NCBI GenBank assembly: GCA_016787665.1
Contig: JAEUUC010000010.1
Span: 404,659 to 468,658, forward strand
Direction: 5' to 3'
DNA from: Cyclobacteriaceae bacterium
GTDB taxonomy: Bacteria > Bacteroidota > Bacteroidia > Cytophagales > Cyclobacteriaceae
Length of the DNA stretch: 64,000 bases
Part shown: positions 52,064 to 62,428 of the stretch, piece by piece
Numbering within the stretch: the stretch's first letter is position 1
Layout of the letters: every line of letters begins with the position of its first letter
Notes under the pieces: model-generated
Databases searched by the model: none
Told to the model about the DNA's origin: nothing
The model's input: the letters and a program-made list of their open reading frames with translations, nothing else
Translations under genes and position numbers: made by a program

Positions 52064-52516
52064 GATTTTCCTTTTGTGATAGGCCGAGAAATCTTGTACA
52101 ATCCGGTTGTAAGATTTATCCATCAATTGTGAGCTGATGATGAAATCGGCAGTGGCCCGGTTACAGGCGGTGGGAATATTCCACACCAGTGCAATGCGCA
52201 GCAACGCTTTTACATCGGGGTCGTGCGGCTGGGGCTCCAGCGGGTCCCAGAAAAAAATCAGAAAGTCAATCTTGCCCTCGGTAATGTGCGCTCCAATCTG
52301 CTGATCACCGCCCAGCGGTCCGCTTTGAAAGCGAACGATTCGCATTTCGAGAACCTCTTCCAGCATGTTGCCCGTAGTGCCCGTGGCAAAAATGTTGTGG
52401 CTTTGCAAAATGGTTTTGTTCCACCGCGCCCACTCCAGCAGGTCATGTTTTTTGTTGTCGTGCGCCACCAACGCAATATTTTTTACTTTCTGTATGGCCA
52501 GGGTGGTGTATTTCAT
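52055..52516 (-). CDS. mgsA: Methylglyoxal synthase
   Basis: A 153-residue MgsA from the ATG at 52516 (the longer frame adds 17 unrelated residues). It shows VAHDNKKHDLLEW, the phosphate loop ATGTTG, GPLGGDQQIG with catalytic Asp (Asp71 in E. coli), FFWDPLEPQPHDPDVKALLR with His98/Asp101 equivalents (split by description), and CNRATADF. It converts dihydroxyacetone phosphate to methylglyoxal, a cytoplasmic bypass that relieves sugar-phosphate build-up. It converges with the beta-barrel gene over nine bases. Confidence 0.96.
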   Translation of the reverse strand: MKYTTLAIQKVKNIALVAHDNKKHDLLEWARWNKTILQSHNIFATGTTGNMLEEVLEMRIVRFQSGPLGGDQQIGAHITEGKIDFLIFFWDPLEPQPHDPDVKALLRIALVWNIPTACNRATADFIISSQLMDKSYNRIVQDFSAYHKRKISP

Positions 52517-52601
52517 TACGTCAAGGTACGCACGTGCCTCGATAAATAGGAGGTACGGGCCCACCAAAAAACTTCAATCGTTTGTTTGCATCTTTGCGCG
52601 C

Positions 52602-53612
52602 ATGATGCGATTGGTTTGGGTAATAGTCGTGGGTAGTTGGGTGCTGGCGGGTTGTGGTTCGGATTATGAAGAACGTTGTGCCAACATCCCGAACACCGGC
52701 TCTATTACCGTTGAAGTGGCCATGGAAAATCTCGAAGACTCCATTACCCGCCTGCGCAGTAAGGATGAACTGGTCGCCTTCTTTTCGCGCCACGAGGCGC
52801 TGCGCGATTATTTTTTCAGCCGCGAGGCCTACCCAAGCGATTCGGTTTTTATTAACGCCCTGTACAACCGGTTTACCCATCCGGCATTTGACTCGCTGCG
52901 GCTGGAGGCCAAACGGGTATTTGGCGAAGGAGAATACCTCCGGCAACAATTCACCGAGGCCTTTCGCAATCTGAAATATTACTACCCCGAGCTGCAGGTA
53001 CCGCGCATTCAAACCGTGATCTCCGGCTTCGAGGCCGACCTCGTGGTTAGCGATACCCTCATCATCGTTGGGTTGGATTATTTTTTGGGGGCGGGGGCGC
53101 GGTATCGGCCCAACATGTATGAGTACATGCTGGCGCGGTATGAGAAAAACTTTGTGGTGCCCTCGGCTTTGCTGCTGATGGGCATCGATACGCGGTATAA
53201 CCGTACCGATCTGAAAGACCGTACGGTGCTGGCCGATATGATAGCGTACGGCAAGGCCTACTACTTCGCCAAGCAGATGATGCCCTGCGTGCCCGACAGC
53301 GTTTTCATCGGCTATTCGGCCAACGAAACCGAGGACGCCTGGTTCAACCAGGATTTAATCTGGAAAAAGTTGGTGGATGATGAAGTGTTGTTCTCCACCA
53401 GCAACCAGGCTAAACAGAAATACATCAGCGAGCGACCGAAGACATTGGAGGTAGGCGCTAATTGTCCGGGGCGCATTGCCACGTACATCGGTTGGCAGAT
53501 CGTAAAGGAGTATGCGCGAAAAAATCCTTCCCTCACGTTACAGCAAATTATGGCCGAGCCTTCGGCAGAGAAGATCCTGCGCGAATCGCGATACCGGCCG
53601 GTGGAGCGGTGA
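52602..53612 (+). CDS. gldB: GldB-like gliding motility lipoprotein
   Basis: A 336-residue lipoprotein from the ATG at 52602 (or 52605) with a lipobox cysteine in VLAGCGSD. It matches GldB: a conserved FEADLVVSDTLIIVGLDYFLGAG (split by description), RPNMYEYM, and a C-terminal CPGRIATYIGWQIVKEY. GldB is required for gliding and assembly of the T9SS in Cytophaga/Flavobacterium, at the inner face of the outer membrane. No other gld gene is next to it. Its presence supports Bacteroidota with T9SS. Confidence 0.85.
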   Translation: MMRLVWVIVVGSWVLAGCGSDYEERCANIPNTGSITVEVAMENLEDSITRLRSKDELVAFFSRHEALRDYFFSREAYPSDSVFINALYNRFTHPAFDSLRLEAKRVFGEGEYLRQQFTEAFRNLKYYYPELQVPRIQTVISGFEADLVVSDTLIIVGLDYFLGAGARYRPNMYEYMLARYEKNFVVPSALLLMGIDTRYNRTDLKDRTVLADMIAYGKAYYFAKQMMPCVPDSVFIGYSANETEDAWFNQDLIWKKLVDDEVLFSTSNQAKQKYISERPKTLEVGANCPGRIATYIGWQIVKEYARKNPSLTLQQIMAEPSAEKILRESRYRPVER

Positions 53613-53678
53613 GGGGAGCGTAGCATGTCGTTTTGAAAATCACTAATTTTCCTAACCCGACACAACGCCCCGGAAAAT

Positions 53679-54875
53679 ATGACACCCACGACCTTCAGTA
53701 AACTTGCGCTCATGATGCTGCTCCAGTATTTCATCTGGGGAGCCTGGTATGTAACCATGGGCACCTATATGACCGAGCACCTGAACGCCAGCGGAACACA
53801 CATTGGGGCTGCATATGGTGCACTGGCGATTGCCACCATGATTTCGCCTTTTTTCGTGGGGCTGGTGGCCGATCGGTTCTTTGCTGCGCAACGGATCATG
53901 GGCGTGTTGCATGTATTGGGTGGCGTTTTGTTGCTGGCCGCCACGTGGGTTTCCAACACCACCGCATTTTACTGGGTCATTCTCGTTTATTCTCTTTTGT
54001 ATATGCCGACCATCGCACTGAGCAACAGCATCGCGTTCCGGCAAATGAATGACCCGGGAAAACAATTTCCGTGGATACGTGTCTTCGGCACCATCGGCTG
54101 GATTGTGGCCGGCCTCACCATCGGATTTCTCGCTCTTGAAAAAACAGCGTCCACGTTTCATGTTGCCGCGGGCATTTCCGTATTGCTGGGGTTTATCAGT
54201 TTTGGCTTGCCCCATACACCACCGCAGGCGAGCCAGCAAATATCAGCCGGCCAGGCGCTGGGCACCGATGCATTGGTCTTATTGCGCGACCGGCCCTACT
54301 TCATATTTTTTATTGCCGCGATTCTCGTTTGTATTCCGCTCTCGTTCTATTATGGATTTGCCAACGTCTTCCTCAATGAACTGGGCGTAGAGAATGCGGC
54401 CGGAAAAATGATACTGGGTCAGGCAAGCGAAGCCGTTTTTATTCTGGCTATTCCTCTGCTGTTCAATCGCATTGGCGTGAAGAACATGTTGTTGCTGGGT
54501 ATGGCAGCCTGGATCTTGCGTTACCTGTGCTTTGCCTGGGGCGATACAGCCGGCAACCTGTGGATGTTGTATGCCGGCATTATTCTTCATGGCATTTGTT
54601 ATGACTTCTTTTTTGTTACCGGCTATATGTACACCGAAAAAAAGGCCGGTGAAAAAATCAAGAACGCGGCTCAGGGACTCTTCACGTTTGCTACCTATGG
54701 GTTGGGTATGTTTATCGGCACGTGGTTCAGCGGCCGAACAGCCGACAACTACATAGTAGGCACCGGCCACAATTGGGCTCCGATTTGGCTTATGCCGGCC
54801 TATATCGCGGGCGTGGTGTTGATTCTGTTCCTATTATTCTTCCGCGAGAAGCGCGAGATTTCGGCCGCCACCTGA
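53679..54875 (+). CDS. MFS nucleoside permease (NupG/XapB family)
   Basis: A 398-residue transporter with about 12 transmembrane helices and the family features LMMLLQYFIWGAWYVTMGTYM (split by description), FFVGLVADRFFAAQR, and a central basic loop around FPWIRVFGTIGWIVAGL (split). NupG-like proton symporters import nucleosides. A salvage deoxynucleoside kinase lies 2.5 kb away on the opposite strand, which is suggestive but not an operon. The hemolysin III gene starts one base after its stop. Confidence 0.88.
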   Translation: MTPTTFSKLALMMLLQYFIWGAWYVTMGTYMTEHLNASGTHIGAAYGALAIATMISPFFVGLVADRFFAAQRIMGVLHVLGGVLLLAATWVSNTTAFYWVILVYSLLYMPTIALSNSIAFRQMNDPGKQFPWIRVFGTIGWIVAGLTIGFLALEKTASTFHVAAGISVLLGFISFGLPHTPPQASQQISAGQALGTDALVLLRDRPYFIFFIAAILVCIPLSFYYGFANVFLNELGVENAAGKMILGQASEAVFILAIPLLFNRIGVKNMLLLGMAAWILRYLCFAWGDTAGNLWMLYAGIILHGICYDFFFVTGYMYTEKKAGEKIKNAAQGLFTFATYGLGMFIGTWFSGRTADNYIVGTGHNWAPIWLMPAYIAGVVLILFLLFFREKREISAAT

Positions 54876-54876
54876 C

Positions 54877-55512
54877 ATGAGTCGCGAGCAGACGCAGCAG
54901 GAAGAAGTAGCCAATGCCGTTACGCACGGCATTGGGGCGGTGCTGGCTGTGGCCGCACTTATCTTCCTTGTCGTATTCAGCGCGTTGCGTGGCACGGTGT
55001 GGCACGTAGTCGGATTCACTGTTTTTGGCGTGACCCTGGTGCTTTTGTATTTCGCCTCCACGCTTTATCACAGTGTCACCCGCACGCCCCTCAAAAAAAT
55101 CTTCCGCAAGGTTGATCATATTGCGATCTATCTGCTCATCGCGGGCACCTACACTCCGTTTTGCCTTACGGTGTTGCGCGGCTGGATGGGGTGGACCTTC
55201 CTGAGCATCATGTGGGGATGTGCGCTCGTGGGAGCGATAGTCAAGGCTGTACACCTGGGCGGCCGCGACAGGCTTTCCACATTCCTTTATCTCGCCATGG
55301 GCTGGGTGGGCGCCCTGGCATTCAAAACCCTTTACGAGCAAATGTCGGGGCTTGGGTTTTCCCTGATGGTCATTGGAGGAGTCGCGTATTCGCTGGGTAC
55401 GATTTTTTATGCCCGTAGTCATGTTCAATACAATCACAGCGTGTGGCATGTATTTGTATTGGCCGGTAGCATCTTCCATTTTTTTGCCGTGCTCTCGCTG
55501 CTGCCATCCTGA
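54877..55512 (+). CDS. Hemolysin III family (PAQR-like) membrane protein
   Basis: A 211-residue seven-helix protein of the HlyIII/YqfA family: TLYHSVTR, KVDHIAIYLLIAGTYTPFCL (split by description), and SVWHVFVLAGSIFHFFAVL (split). The three metal-binding His (TLYHS, SVWHV, SIFHF) are in the usual places, as in adiponectin-receptor-like PAQR hydrolases. It begins one base after the nucleoside permease stop, so they are co-transcribed. True haemolytic activity is doubtful for this family. Confidence 0.92.
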   Translation: MSREQTQQEEVANAVTHGIGAVLAVAALIFLVVFSALRGTVWHVVGFTVFGVTLVLLYFASTLYHSVTRTPLKKIFRKVDHIAIYLLIAGTYTPFCLTVLRGWMGWTFLSIMWGCALVGAIVKAVHLGGRDRLSTFLYLAMGWVGALAFKTLYEQMSGLGFSLMVIGGVAYSLGTIFYARSHVQYNHSVWHVFVLAGSIFHFFAVLSLLPS

Positions 55513-55556
55513 TTTACCGGGCAAACGACTAACTTTAGCTCTTCAATTTTTTCAAC

Positions 55557-56747
55557 ATGAACATCGCGATGCTCGGCTCCGGCTTCATTGGCCGTTTCTA
55601 TGCGGATTCTCTTCAGGGCTACCGCAGCAAAGACAAAATCGTTTCCATTTACTCCCGCAAGACCGAGAGCGCCCGCAAGTTTGCGACTGACTACCGGGTG
55701 GCCACGGCTACGACCAACATGGAGGAGGCGATCGCACGACCCGAAGTAGACGTGGTGTGCATTTCGCTGCCCAACCATTTGCACGAAGAAGCTGTGATGC
55801 TGTGCGTGAAACACCGCAAGGCCGTGATTTGTACCAAACCGTTGGGGCGAAATGCCACCGAGGCCCAACGAATGATGGAAGCTGTAGAACAAGCCGACAT
55901 CTTTAATGGCTACCTGGAAGATTTGGTTTACACCCCGAAATTCATCAAGGCCTATGAGAGTGTAAAGAGCGGAGCGCTCGGCCGAATCCTGTGGGCGAAA
56001 TCGCGCGAAACACACCCCGGGCCCCATAGCGATTGGTTCTGGGACATCGAGCAGGCGGGCGGTGGGGCTATTCTTGACCTGGGCTGTCATTGCGTAGAAA
56101 TTGCGCGCACCTACATCGGCAAAGACATCAAACCGGTGGAGGTCATGTGCTGGGCAGATACCCAGGTGAAGCCGATCGAAGCGGAGGATCATGCCATTGG
56201 TTTGGTGAAGTATGAAAACGGGGCCATTGGCCAATTTGAAGTAAGCTGGACTTTTCGTGGCGGCCTCGACCTGCGCGATGAAGTGATGGGCAGTGAAGGC
56301 ACCATCTGGATAAACGGATTCCTGCGAACCGGTTTTGAGATGTTCACCAGTGGAAAAGGGGCGAATTATGTGGCCGAAAAAGCCGAGAGTAATTCGGGTT
56401 GGGTTTTTCCGGTGGGGGATGAATTAAATGAACTGGGCTACAACCACATGTTTGCCGACATGTTTAACGCGATGGAGAGCAAACAACAGCCGCGGGAAAC
56501 CTTTTATGATGGGTATGTGGTGAATGCCATTCTGGACGCGGCCTACAAAAGCGCCCGGACAAAACAATGGGAGCCGGTTCAATTGGATGTATGGCGTGGC
56601 CGCACAGGCGTAACCAAGGACAGTCACCTCGATTCGTATGATGACGATCATTATCTGGTGAAGGAAGAGGTGACCCACTACGGAGCGCGCAAATGGATCC
56701 TGAAAAACAAGAAAACCGGTAAAATAATTGAGCGCGTAGACGCGTAG
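55557..56747 (+). CDS. Gfo/Idh/MocA family oxidoreductase
   Basis: A 396-residue NAD(P)-dependent oxidoreductase with the N-terminal Rossmann motif [10 protein letters not shown] (GxGxxG), [12 protein letters not shown] (the KP motif Lys, binding the sugar or cofactor), and [20 protein letters not shown] (the EKP/GGG..DxxxH set). It should oxidise or reduce a sugar-type hydroxyl or keto group. Without neighbours from a sugar pathway the substrate is open. It stands alone between hlyIII and the AsmA-like gene. Confidence 0.9.
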   Translation: MNIAMLGSGFIGRFYADSLQGYRSKDKIVSIYSRKTESARKFATDYRVATATTNMEEAIARPEVDVVCISLPNHLHEEAVMLCVKHRKAVICTKPLGRNATEAQRMMEAVEQADIFNGYLEDLVYTPKFIKAYESVKSGALGRILWAKSRETHPGPHSDWFWDIEQAGGGAILDLGCHCVEIARTYIGKDIKPVEVMCWADTQVKPIEAEDHAIGLVKYENGAIGQFEVSWTFRGGLDLRDEVMGSEGTIWINGFLRTGFEMFTSGKGANYVAEKAESNSGWVFPVGDELNELGYNHMFADMFNAMESKQQPRETFYDGYVVNAILDAAYKSARTKQWEPVQLDVWRGRTGVTKDSHLDSYDDDHYLVKEEVTHYGARKWILKNKKTGKIIERVDA

Positions 56748-56813
56748 ATCTATTTAAGCATTTGTCGTTGAGCCGATCGCGATTGCTCACTAACTTGCAC
56801 GGCCGAAAAATCT

Positions 56814-59800
56814 ATGCGCAGCTACTGGAAACGAATCCTGGCCTTTATCCTCATCGTGCCGTTTGTCCTTTTCGGAGCGGGGTGTGGCCTTTTGTACTGG
56901 AAACAGGACGCGGCTGTCCAGCAGTTGATCCATACGCTTAACCGGGATTTCAAAGGTAGCGTCACGTTGCGCGACAGCCACCTGTCTCCCTTTGCCAACC
57001 TTCCCTATGTGTCTCTTGATCTTGAAGATCTGCGGGTATTTGAAAGCAAAGACACCACCGGGCAACCGGTGCTCCACCTCCAGGACATTTACCTCGGCTT
57101 TGACCTACTGAGTGTACTTTCCGGCAGCGTTGACATCAAGTCAATTCGCGCACGCAACGGAGTGATTCGGGTTGTGCAACATCCGGATGGCCGATTCAAC
57201 ATTATGGAGGCGCTATCCACCCAGGCGCCAATTGAAGATGCCGGGGAGGAGTTTCACATTCATCTAAAATCCATCAGGCTGGAGAATCTTCAGATAACCA
57301 AATTCCGTGAAGCCGATAGCCTGCTGGTATCAATTAACCTTGATCGGGCAGAAGGCCGTTTCAAGTCAACACCGGAAACGATTCACGCAGCGCTGCAGTC
57401 GAAGTTGATCTTGAACGTAGTAATGGCCGGAGACACCACATTTCTTCGCAACAAGGATATTGCGCTCGCCACCGAACTGGACTTTGACGTGGAGCAGCAA
57501 GTGCTCTCGGTCCAACCCTCCACGGTTACTTTGGAGAAAGGCGAGTTTGGCCTGGATGGGCGCGTAGACCTGAACGACAGTTTAAATCTTGATTTGAATC
57601 TGCACGGCAACAAACCGAGCTTTGATCTTTTTCTGGCGTTTGCGCCTGATGAACTCGCACCTGTGCTGGAGCGCTATGACAACCAGGGCCGGATTTTCTT
57701 TGAAGCCACGATTACCGGAAAGGCTGCGGGGCGCATGCCGCTGGTAGTGGCAGACTTCGGCTGTGAAGATGCCTTCTTTAACAATCGCAACTTCAACCGG
57801 AAACTCGATGCTCTCTTTTTCAAGGGCCACTTCTCAACCGGTACCCAACGCGATCTTTCAGGAGCCGAATTCGCGTTGTTGGATGTGTCGGCCAAACCGG
57901 AAGCCGGTCTTTTTCAGGGCTACCTGAAAGTGAAGAACTTTCAATCACCCGAAATTGATATGAAAGTAGACTCCGAACTGGATCTGGACTTTCTTGCGCA
58001 GTTTCTGGAGGTGCGCAACTTAAAAAACCTGAAGGGCAAAGTGGCGTTGAGCATGAACTTTCACGACATCATCGATTTAGATCAGCCCGAGAAGGCCATT
58101 GAACGCCTGAACGAATCCTATTTCACCCGCCTCTCGGTCGAGGATTTGAGTTTCGAGTCGCCTGACTTTCACCTGCCGGTGCACGATGTGGATATTCGCG
58201 CAAACCTGGAGGGCCACACGGCCCGCCTTGAATATGCGCGCATGCGTGTGGGCAGCAGTGACGTTGATATCAGCGGCAGCATCAGTGACCTTCCCGCGAT
58301 TCTTCACCACACGGCCCTTCCGGTAACCGTGGAGTTGGCTGTTCGCTCAAACCGGTTGGATATTCGGGAGTTGACTTCGGGGGATACGGCCAACACCAAA
58401 CCGGTGAACGAACTCATCGAAAACTTCAGCACGAAGTTGCACTTCACCAGTTCGGCCCGCGCATTCACCGAGTCGCCCAATCTGCCGGTGGGCGAATTCT
58501 TCATCGATGATCTATACGCCAAACTTAAAAACTACCCGCACACCCTACATGATTTTCATGCCGATGTCTTCATCACCGATCAGGATTTCCGCGTCATTGA
58601 CTTCCGGGGCATCATTGACAAGAGTGACTTTCACTTTTCAGGCAATCTGCACAACTATGACTTGTGGTTTATGGAGCAGCCCAAAGGGGATACGGAAATT
58701 CGTTTTGATCTGACCTCAAACTTGTTGAAGCTGGAGGATGTTTTTGCTTATGGTGGTGAGAATTATGTGCCGGAAGACTATCGGCATGAAGAAATTGCCC
58801 GCGGCCATGTGGCTGGGCGGGCTGATCTTCATTTTCAGGACACGCTGCACTCGGCAGATATCTATATCGATAAACTGGAGGGCAGCCTGAAGGTGCACCC
58901 TATGCGCTTCGAGCAGTTTCGCGGGCGTGTCCACATTCAGCAACAGCAACTCAACGTGGAAAATTTGTCTGGCAAACTTGGGCGAAGCCAATTCACGGCC
59001 AATCTCGCCTACGATTTGGGCAAGGCAACTCCGCGTTCGGGTGTCAATCGCTTCTCACTAACGGCACCGGTGCTCGATTTTGACGAACTCTTTTCATTTC
59101 AACCAATGCCGTCCTCGGCCACCGCTGCCGCGCACGATTCGGTGTTCAACATCTATACCGTGCCCTTTCCAAACATGAGTTTTCAATTTGATATTGATCA
59201 CCTGCGTTATCACCGTTACCAGATTGATCAGTTTCACGCCTCTTTGCGTACACAGACTAATCACCACTTGTATGTGGATACGTTGAGCATGAAAACGGCC
59301 GGAGGTCAACTTTTTGTGTCAGGATACTTCAATGGCTCCGACCCGTCCCATCTGTACTTCAATCCCCGGCTACGCGCAGAAGGTCTGGATCTCGATAAAA
59401 TCATGATCAAGTTCGATAACTTTGGACAGGATCATTTGGTCTCTGAAAATCTTCATGGCAGGCTTTCCGGAACGGTGAGCGGAAAGGTTCGGGTGCATAC
59501 CGACCTGGTCCCGATTCTGAACGAAGCTGATCTGCAAATGGATGTTGAAGTGGTGCAGGGCCGACTGGAGCGTTACCCCATGCTGCTGGCGATGTCGGAG
59601 TACTTTGGTGATCGCAATCTGGGAAAGGTGATGTTTGATACGCTGCGCAACACGTTTCGTTTGCGGAATGGGGTGATGGAGATTCCGGCTATGACCATCA
59701 ATTCGTCCCTCGGGTTTATCGAGATCAGCGGCCGTCAGGGGTTGGATAAGAATATGGACCTGCTGGTGCGGGTGCCCTGGAAGTTGGTCACGCAGGCGGC

Positions 59801-59954
59801 CACTCAAAAGTTGTTTGGCAAGAAACCGGAAGAAGTAGACCCCGATCGTGAAGATGCCATTCAGTACCGCGACCCGGCCAGGCGAATCCGGTTCGTCAAC
59901 GTGAAAGTGAGCGGTACACCGGATGACTACAAGATCTCGCTGGGTAAGAAATAG
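56814..59954 (+). CDS. AsmA-like inner-membrane/periplasmic lipid-transport protein
   Basis: A 1046-residue protein with one N-terminal transmembrane helix (ILAFILIVPFVLFGAGCGLLYW, split by description) and a very long periplasmic beta-rich chain of repeated strands, the beta-groove (TamB/AsmA/DUF3971) type. The C-terminal AsmA_2-like region shows VQGRLERYPMLLAMSEYFG and FIEISGRQGLDKNMDLLV, both split by description. AsmA-like proteins bridge the envelope and carry or regulate phospholipid transfer. It is separate from its neighbours. Confidence 0.85.
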   Translation: MRSYWKRILAFILIVPFVLFGAGCGLLYWKQDAAVQQLIHTLNRDFKGSVTLRDSHLSPFANLPYVSLDLEDLRVFESKDTTGQPVLHLQDIYLGFDLLSVLSGSVDIKSIRARNGVIRVVQHPDGRFNIMEALSTQAPIEDAGEEFHIHLKSIRLENLQITKFREADSLLVSINLDRAEGRFKSTPETIHAALQSKLILNVVMAGDTTFLRNKDIALATELDFDVEQQVLSVQPSTVTLEKGEFGLDGRVDLNDSLNLDLNLHGNKPSFDLFLAFAPDELAPVLERYDNQGRIFFEATITGKAAGRMPLVVADFGCEDAFFNNRNFNRKLDALFFKGHFSTGTQRDLSGAEFALLDVSAKPEAGLFQGYLKVKNFQSPEIDMKVDSELDLDFLAQFLEVRNLKNLKGKVALSMNFHDIIDLDQPEKAIERLNESYFTRLSVEDLSFESPDFHLPVHDVDIRANLEGHTARLEYARMRVGSSDVDISGSISDLPAILHHTALPVTVELAVRSNRLDIRELTSGDTANTKPVNELIENFSTKLHFTSSARAFTESPNLPVGEFFIDDLYAKLKNYPHTLHDFHADVFITDQDFRVIDFRGIIDKSDFHFSGNLHNYDLWFMEQPKGDTEIRFDLTSNLLKLEDVFAYGGENYVPEDYRHEEIARGHVAGRADLHFQDTLHSADIYIDKLEGSLKVHPMRFEQFRGRVHIQQQQLNVENLSGKLGRSQFTANLAYDLGKATPRSGVNRFSLTAPVLDFDELFSFQPMPSSATAAAHDSVFNIYTVPFPNMSFQFDIDHLRYHRYQIDQFHASLRTQTNHHLYVDTLSMKTAGGQLFVSGYFNGSDPSHLYFNPRLRAEGLDLDKIMIKFDNFGQDHLVSENLHGRLSGTVSGKVRVHTDLVPILNEADLQMDVEVVQGRLERYPMLLAMSEYFGDRNLGKVMFDTLRNTFRLRNGVMEIPAMTINSSLGFIEISGRQGLDKNMDLLVRVPWKLVTQAATQKLFGKKPEEVDPDREDAIQYRDPARRIRFVNVKVSGTPDDYKISLGKK

Positions 59955-60036
59955 GCACAACGAGAAGTCGCCAAGTTTCGTTTGAGAAAGAATCGGCCGA
60001 CATAGGGGAAACGGTTCTCCGGGTTGTCCTTAACAC

Positions 60037-61254
60037 ATGCGCGATATTTCTACCAACCGGATTGAAGTGATTGACGTGCTGCGCGGCTTTACCCTGCTGG
60101 GCATTGCCTGGGTGCATTTCACCGAACAATTTTTGGCTGGCACACCCCCCGAAAGTCACGCGTCTTATAATTCGTTTGGCTTGCTTGACAACATCACCAA
60201 CGGATTCGTTGGCATTTTCGTAGCTGGCAAGTTCTTCATGATTTTCTCTTTTTTATTTGGCCTCAGCTTTTATCTGCAAATGGAGAATAAAGCTGGTGGC
60301 CATGCGCTAATGCGCTTCGCCTGGCGGCTGGTTTTGCTGTTTGGCATTGGCTTCGTGCATCATGTGCACTACCGCGGTGACATTCTGACGATCTATGCGG
60401 TGTTAGGTTTTGCTCTTTTGCTGGCCCAGCGGCTGCCCGACCGTATTGTCTTTGTGGCAAGCCTCATTCTCATCTTTAATCTGCCCTCTGTGGTCATGCG
60501 TTTGGTAGAGCAATTTCAATTGCCCGCGGACGGAACAGCGGGCGTGAACCCCTTTACCGGAGAAGGGGATGCCGATAACCAGCAGTACTGGAATGCGGTG
60601 ACATCGGGCAACTACCGTGCGCTGGTGATGGCTAACGTGCAACAGTTCATTCCCAAGTTTCTTTTCCAGGTGGGGTCCGGCCGCCTATACATTACGCTTG
60701 GTTTGTTCCTGTTGGGGTTGCTGGCCGGCCGCAGGCATGTTTTTTTAGATCTTGAAAACAACACCCGGCAGTTCAAAAAATTTATTCACCTTTCGCTTTG
60801 GATGTTGTTGGGCACAATACTGTTGGCGTTGATCTTTTTTGGAGGAGCCCATGTTATGGGCATCACATTGCCCACGTATGTGCAATGGTCGGTGGGTGGC
60901 CTTGCCTACGATGGGTTTAATGCTTCGCTCGCGCTATTGTACCTGTCTTCGTTGGTGTTATTGTTTTTGAAACCGCGGTGGCAACCGCGCCTGCATGTAT
61001 TTTATAAGGTGGGGCGCATGGGCCTTACCACGTATCTGACGCAAACGCTCATTGGGTTTTTTATTTTCTTCGGGGTTGGGCTCAACCTGCTGGGGCAAGT
61101 AGGAGCAACGGCAGGCCTTGTCACCGGCACTGCGTTGTTTGTGTTGCAAATATTTTTGAGCAAGTGGTGGCTCAGTCGCTACCAGTACGGACCGGTAGAA
61201 TGGTTTTGGCGCAGCCTCACCTACTGGCGCTGGCAACCGTTCCGGAAAAGCTAA
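60037..61254 (+). CDS. DUF418 family membrane protein (YeiB-like)
   Basis: A 405-residue protein with about ten transmembrane helices. The N-terminal signature is IEVIDVLRGFTLLGIAWVHF and the C-terminal DUF418 domain begins around VGRMGLTTYLTQTLIGF and ends SRYQYGPVEWFWRSLTYWRW (split by description). The family includes acyltransferase-like membrane proteins with unproven function. It overlaps the minus-strand START gene by four bases at the 3' end (convergent). Confidence 0.9.
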   Translation: MRDISTNRIEVIDVLRGFTLLGIAWVHFTEQFLAGTPPESHASYNSFGLLDNITNGFVGIFVAGKFFMIFSFLFGLSFYLQMENKAGGHALMRFAWRLVLLFGIGFVHHVHYRGDILTIYAVLGFALLLAQRLPDRIVFVASLILIFNLPSVVMRLVEQFQLPADGTAGVNPFTGEGDADNQQYWNAVTSGNYRALVMANVQQFIPKFLFQVGSGRLYITLGLFLLGLLAGRRHVFLDLENNTRQFKKFIHLSLWMLLGTILLALIFFGGAHVMGITLPTYVQWSVGGLAYDGFNASLALLYLSSLVLLFLKPRWQPRLHVFYKVGRMGLTTYLTQTLIGFFIFFGVGLNLLGQVGATAGLVTGTALFVLQIFLSKWWLSRYQYGPVEWFWRSLTYWRWQPFRKS

Positions 61255-61862
61255 TTTCCTTTTTGCGCGAGCAACCTTTTCAGGTCGCGAAAGGAATGGT
61301 GCGGCCCTTCCGCCATGGCGAGGTTCACCAGCACAGGCGGCACACTGCCGCCCGGGTCGATTTCAAGTGAATAGGTGACGTTCAGATTACGCCCCTGCTG
61401 CGTGATCTCCCACTTCGCCAGAGAATACGGCACACGCACGAGGTCATCACTCATCGGGTAGTCATAGGTCAGCGATTTTACCGTAACGCGCAGCACTTCG
61501 GGAGTGCTTCGGTCAAACGAGCAGACATTGATCATCTCCCGATTCTCTACTGGCCAGGGAGCATCCACCACACTGCGAATGATCAGCGAGTCGGGTGATA
61601 CCTGCTGCAGCACCTCGGCTTCGGTCATGTTGTATTGCCAATGGATGTAATTGGGCACATCGCGAATCCACGCCTCCAGCCGGGCCAGGGGGATATTCTC
61701 CAGCACGAACGCTGCGCGTAACGATCGAAACTTCTCACCTGGCACCTTGCAGGTGTACACTTTAATGCCATCCCGATCGCGTTTGAGATCACACTCGCCC
61801 GATTGGGATTGGGCGTGCAGCGTGACGGTGCGGTAAAGCAAAAAAATCAACCACAAACGCAT
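61251..61862 (-). CDS. START domain protein, exported
   Basis: A 203-residue protein with a short signal sequence (MRLWLIFLLYRTVTLHAQ) and a START/SRPBCC fold: ALRD-type GECDLKRDRDGIKVYTC, VPNYIHWQYNMTEAEVLQQV (split by description), VVDAPWPVENREMINVC, ITQQGRNLNVTYSLEIDPGG (split). START domains bind lipids or other hydrophobic ligands in a cavity. It is encoded opposite DUF418 and DinB genes. The ligand is not known. Confidence 0.85.
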   Translation of the reverse strand: MRLWLIFLLYRTVTLHAQSQSGECDLKRDRDGIKVYTCKVPGEKFRSLRAAFVLENIPLARLEAWIRDVPNYIHWQYNMTEAEVLQQVSPDSLIIRSVVDAPWPVENREMINVCSFDRSTPEVLRVTVKSLTYDYPMSDDLVRVPYSLAKWEITQQGRNLNVTYSLEIDPGGSVPPVLVNLAMAEGPHHSFRDLKRLLAQKGN

Positions 61863-61915
61863 GACCCTGCCAAATTGATAAAATCCATGTAGATTCGCTG
61901 CAACGTTTACGGAAT

Positions 61916-62386
61916 ATGAAGGATTTTTTCGTCAAGTGGTATGCGTATAACGCGTGGGCGAACGACCGGGTGCTTCGCGCGATGGAAAAGCAGGACGTGC
62001 ACGATGAATCGATTTTGCGTCTTTTCAGCCATCTGTTGAGCGCACAATTTATCTGGCTCAACCGGATCAAAGGGTTGCCCACGGAACCGTTTCCGCTCTG
62101 GCAGGTGTATAAACTAAGTGAGTTGCGCACCATGACGGAAGACGCGGCTCAAAACTGGAATGCATTCATCGAGAGCCAGAAATCATTTCGGCACATTTTG
62201 AAGTACCGCAACTATGTAGGCGACTATTATGAAAATGATGTGGAGCAAATCATGATTCACCTGGTCAACCACGGCAGTTACCATCGGGGCCAGATTGCCC
62301 TGCTGATGCGCCAGAAAGGCTATGAGCCCATCAACACCGACTACATCACCTACGAGCGCGTGGTGACGGGGCAGTGGCAGGAGTAG
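61916..62386 (+). CDS. DinB family protein
   Basis: A 156-residue four-helix-bundle protein of the DinB/YfiT superfamily: YNAWANDRVLRAM (first helix), LLSAQFIWLNRI with the first metal His in RLFSHLLSAQ, and IHLVNHGSYHRGQIALLMRQ carrying two His of the likely metal triad. Members often catalyse thiol transfer (bacillithiol or mycothiol S-transferases) or are DNA-damage-inducible of unknown role. Position gives no pathway. Confidence 0.9.
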   Translation: MKDFFVKWYAYNAWANDRVLRAMEKQDVHDESILRLFSHLLSAQFIWLNRIKGLPTEPFPLWQVYKLSELRTMTEDAAQNWNAFIESQKSFRHILKYRNYVGDYYENDVEQIMIHLVNHGSYHRGQIALLMRQKGYEPINTDYITYERVVTGQWQE

Positions 62387-62428
62387 CCTGGTTCCTTATT
62401 TCATGTTTTTGTAACCAATCCGACCTAT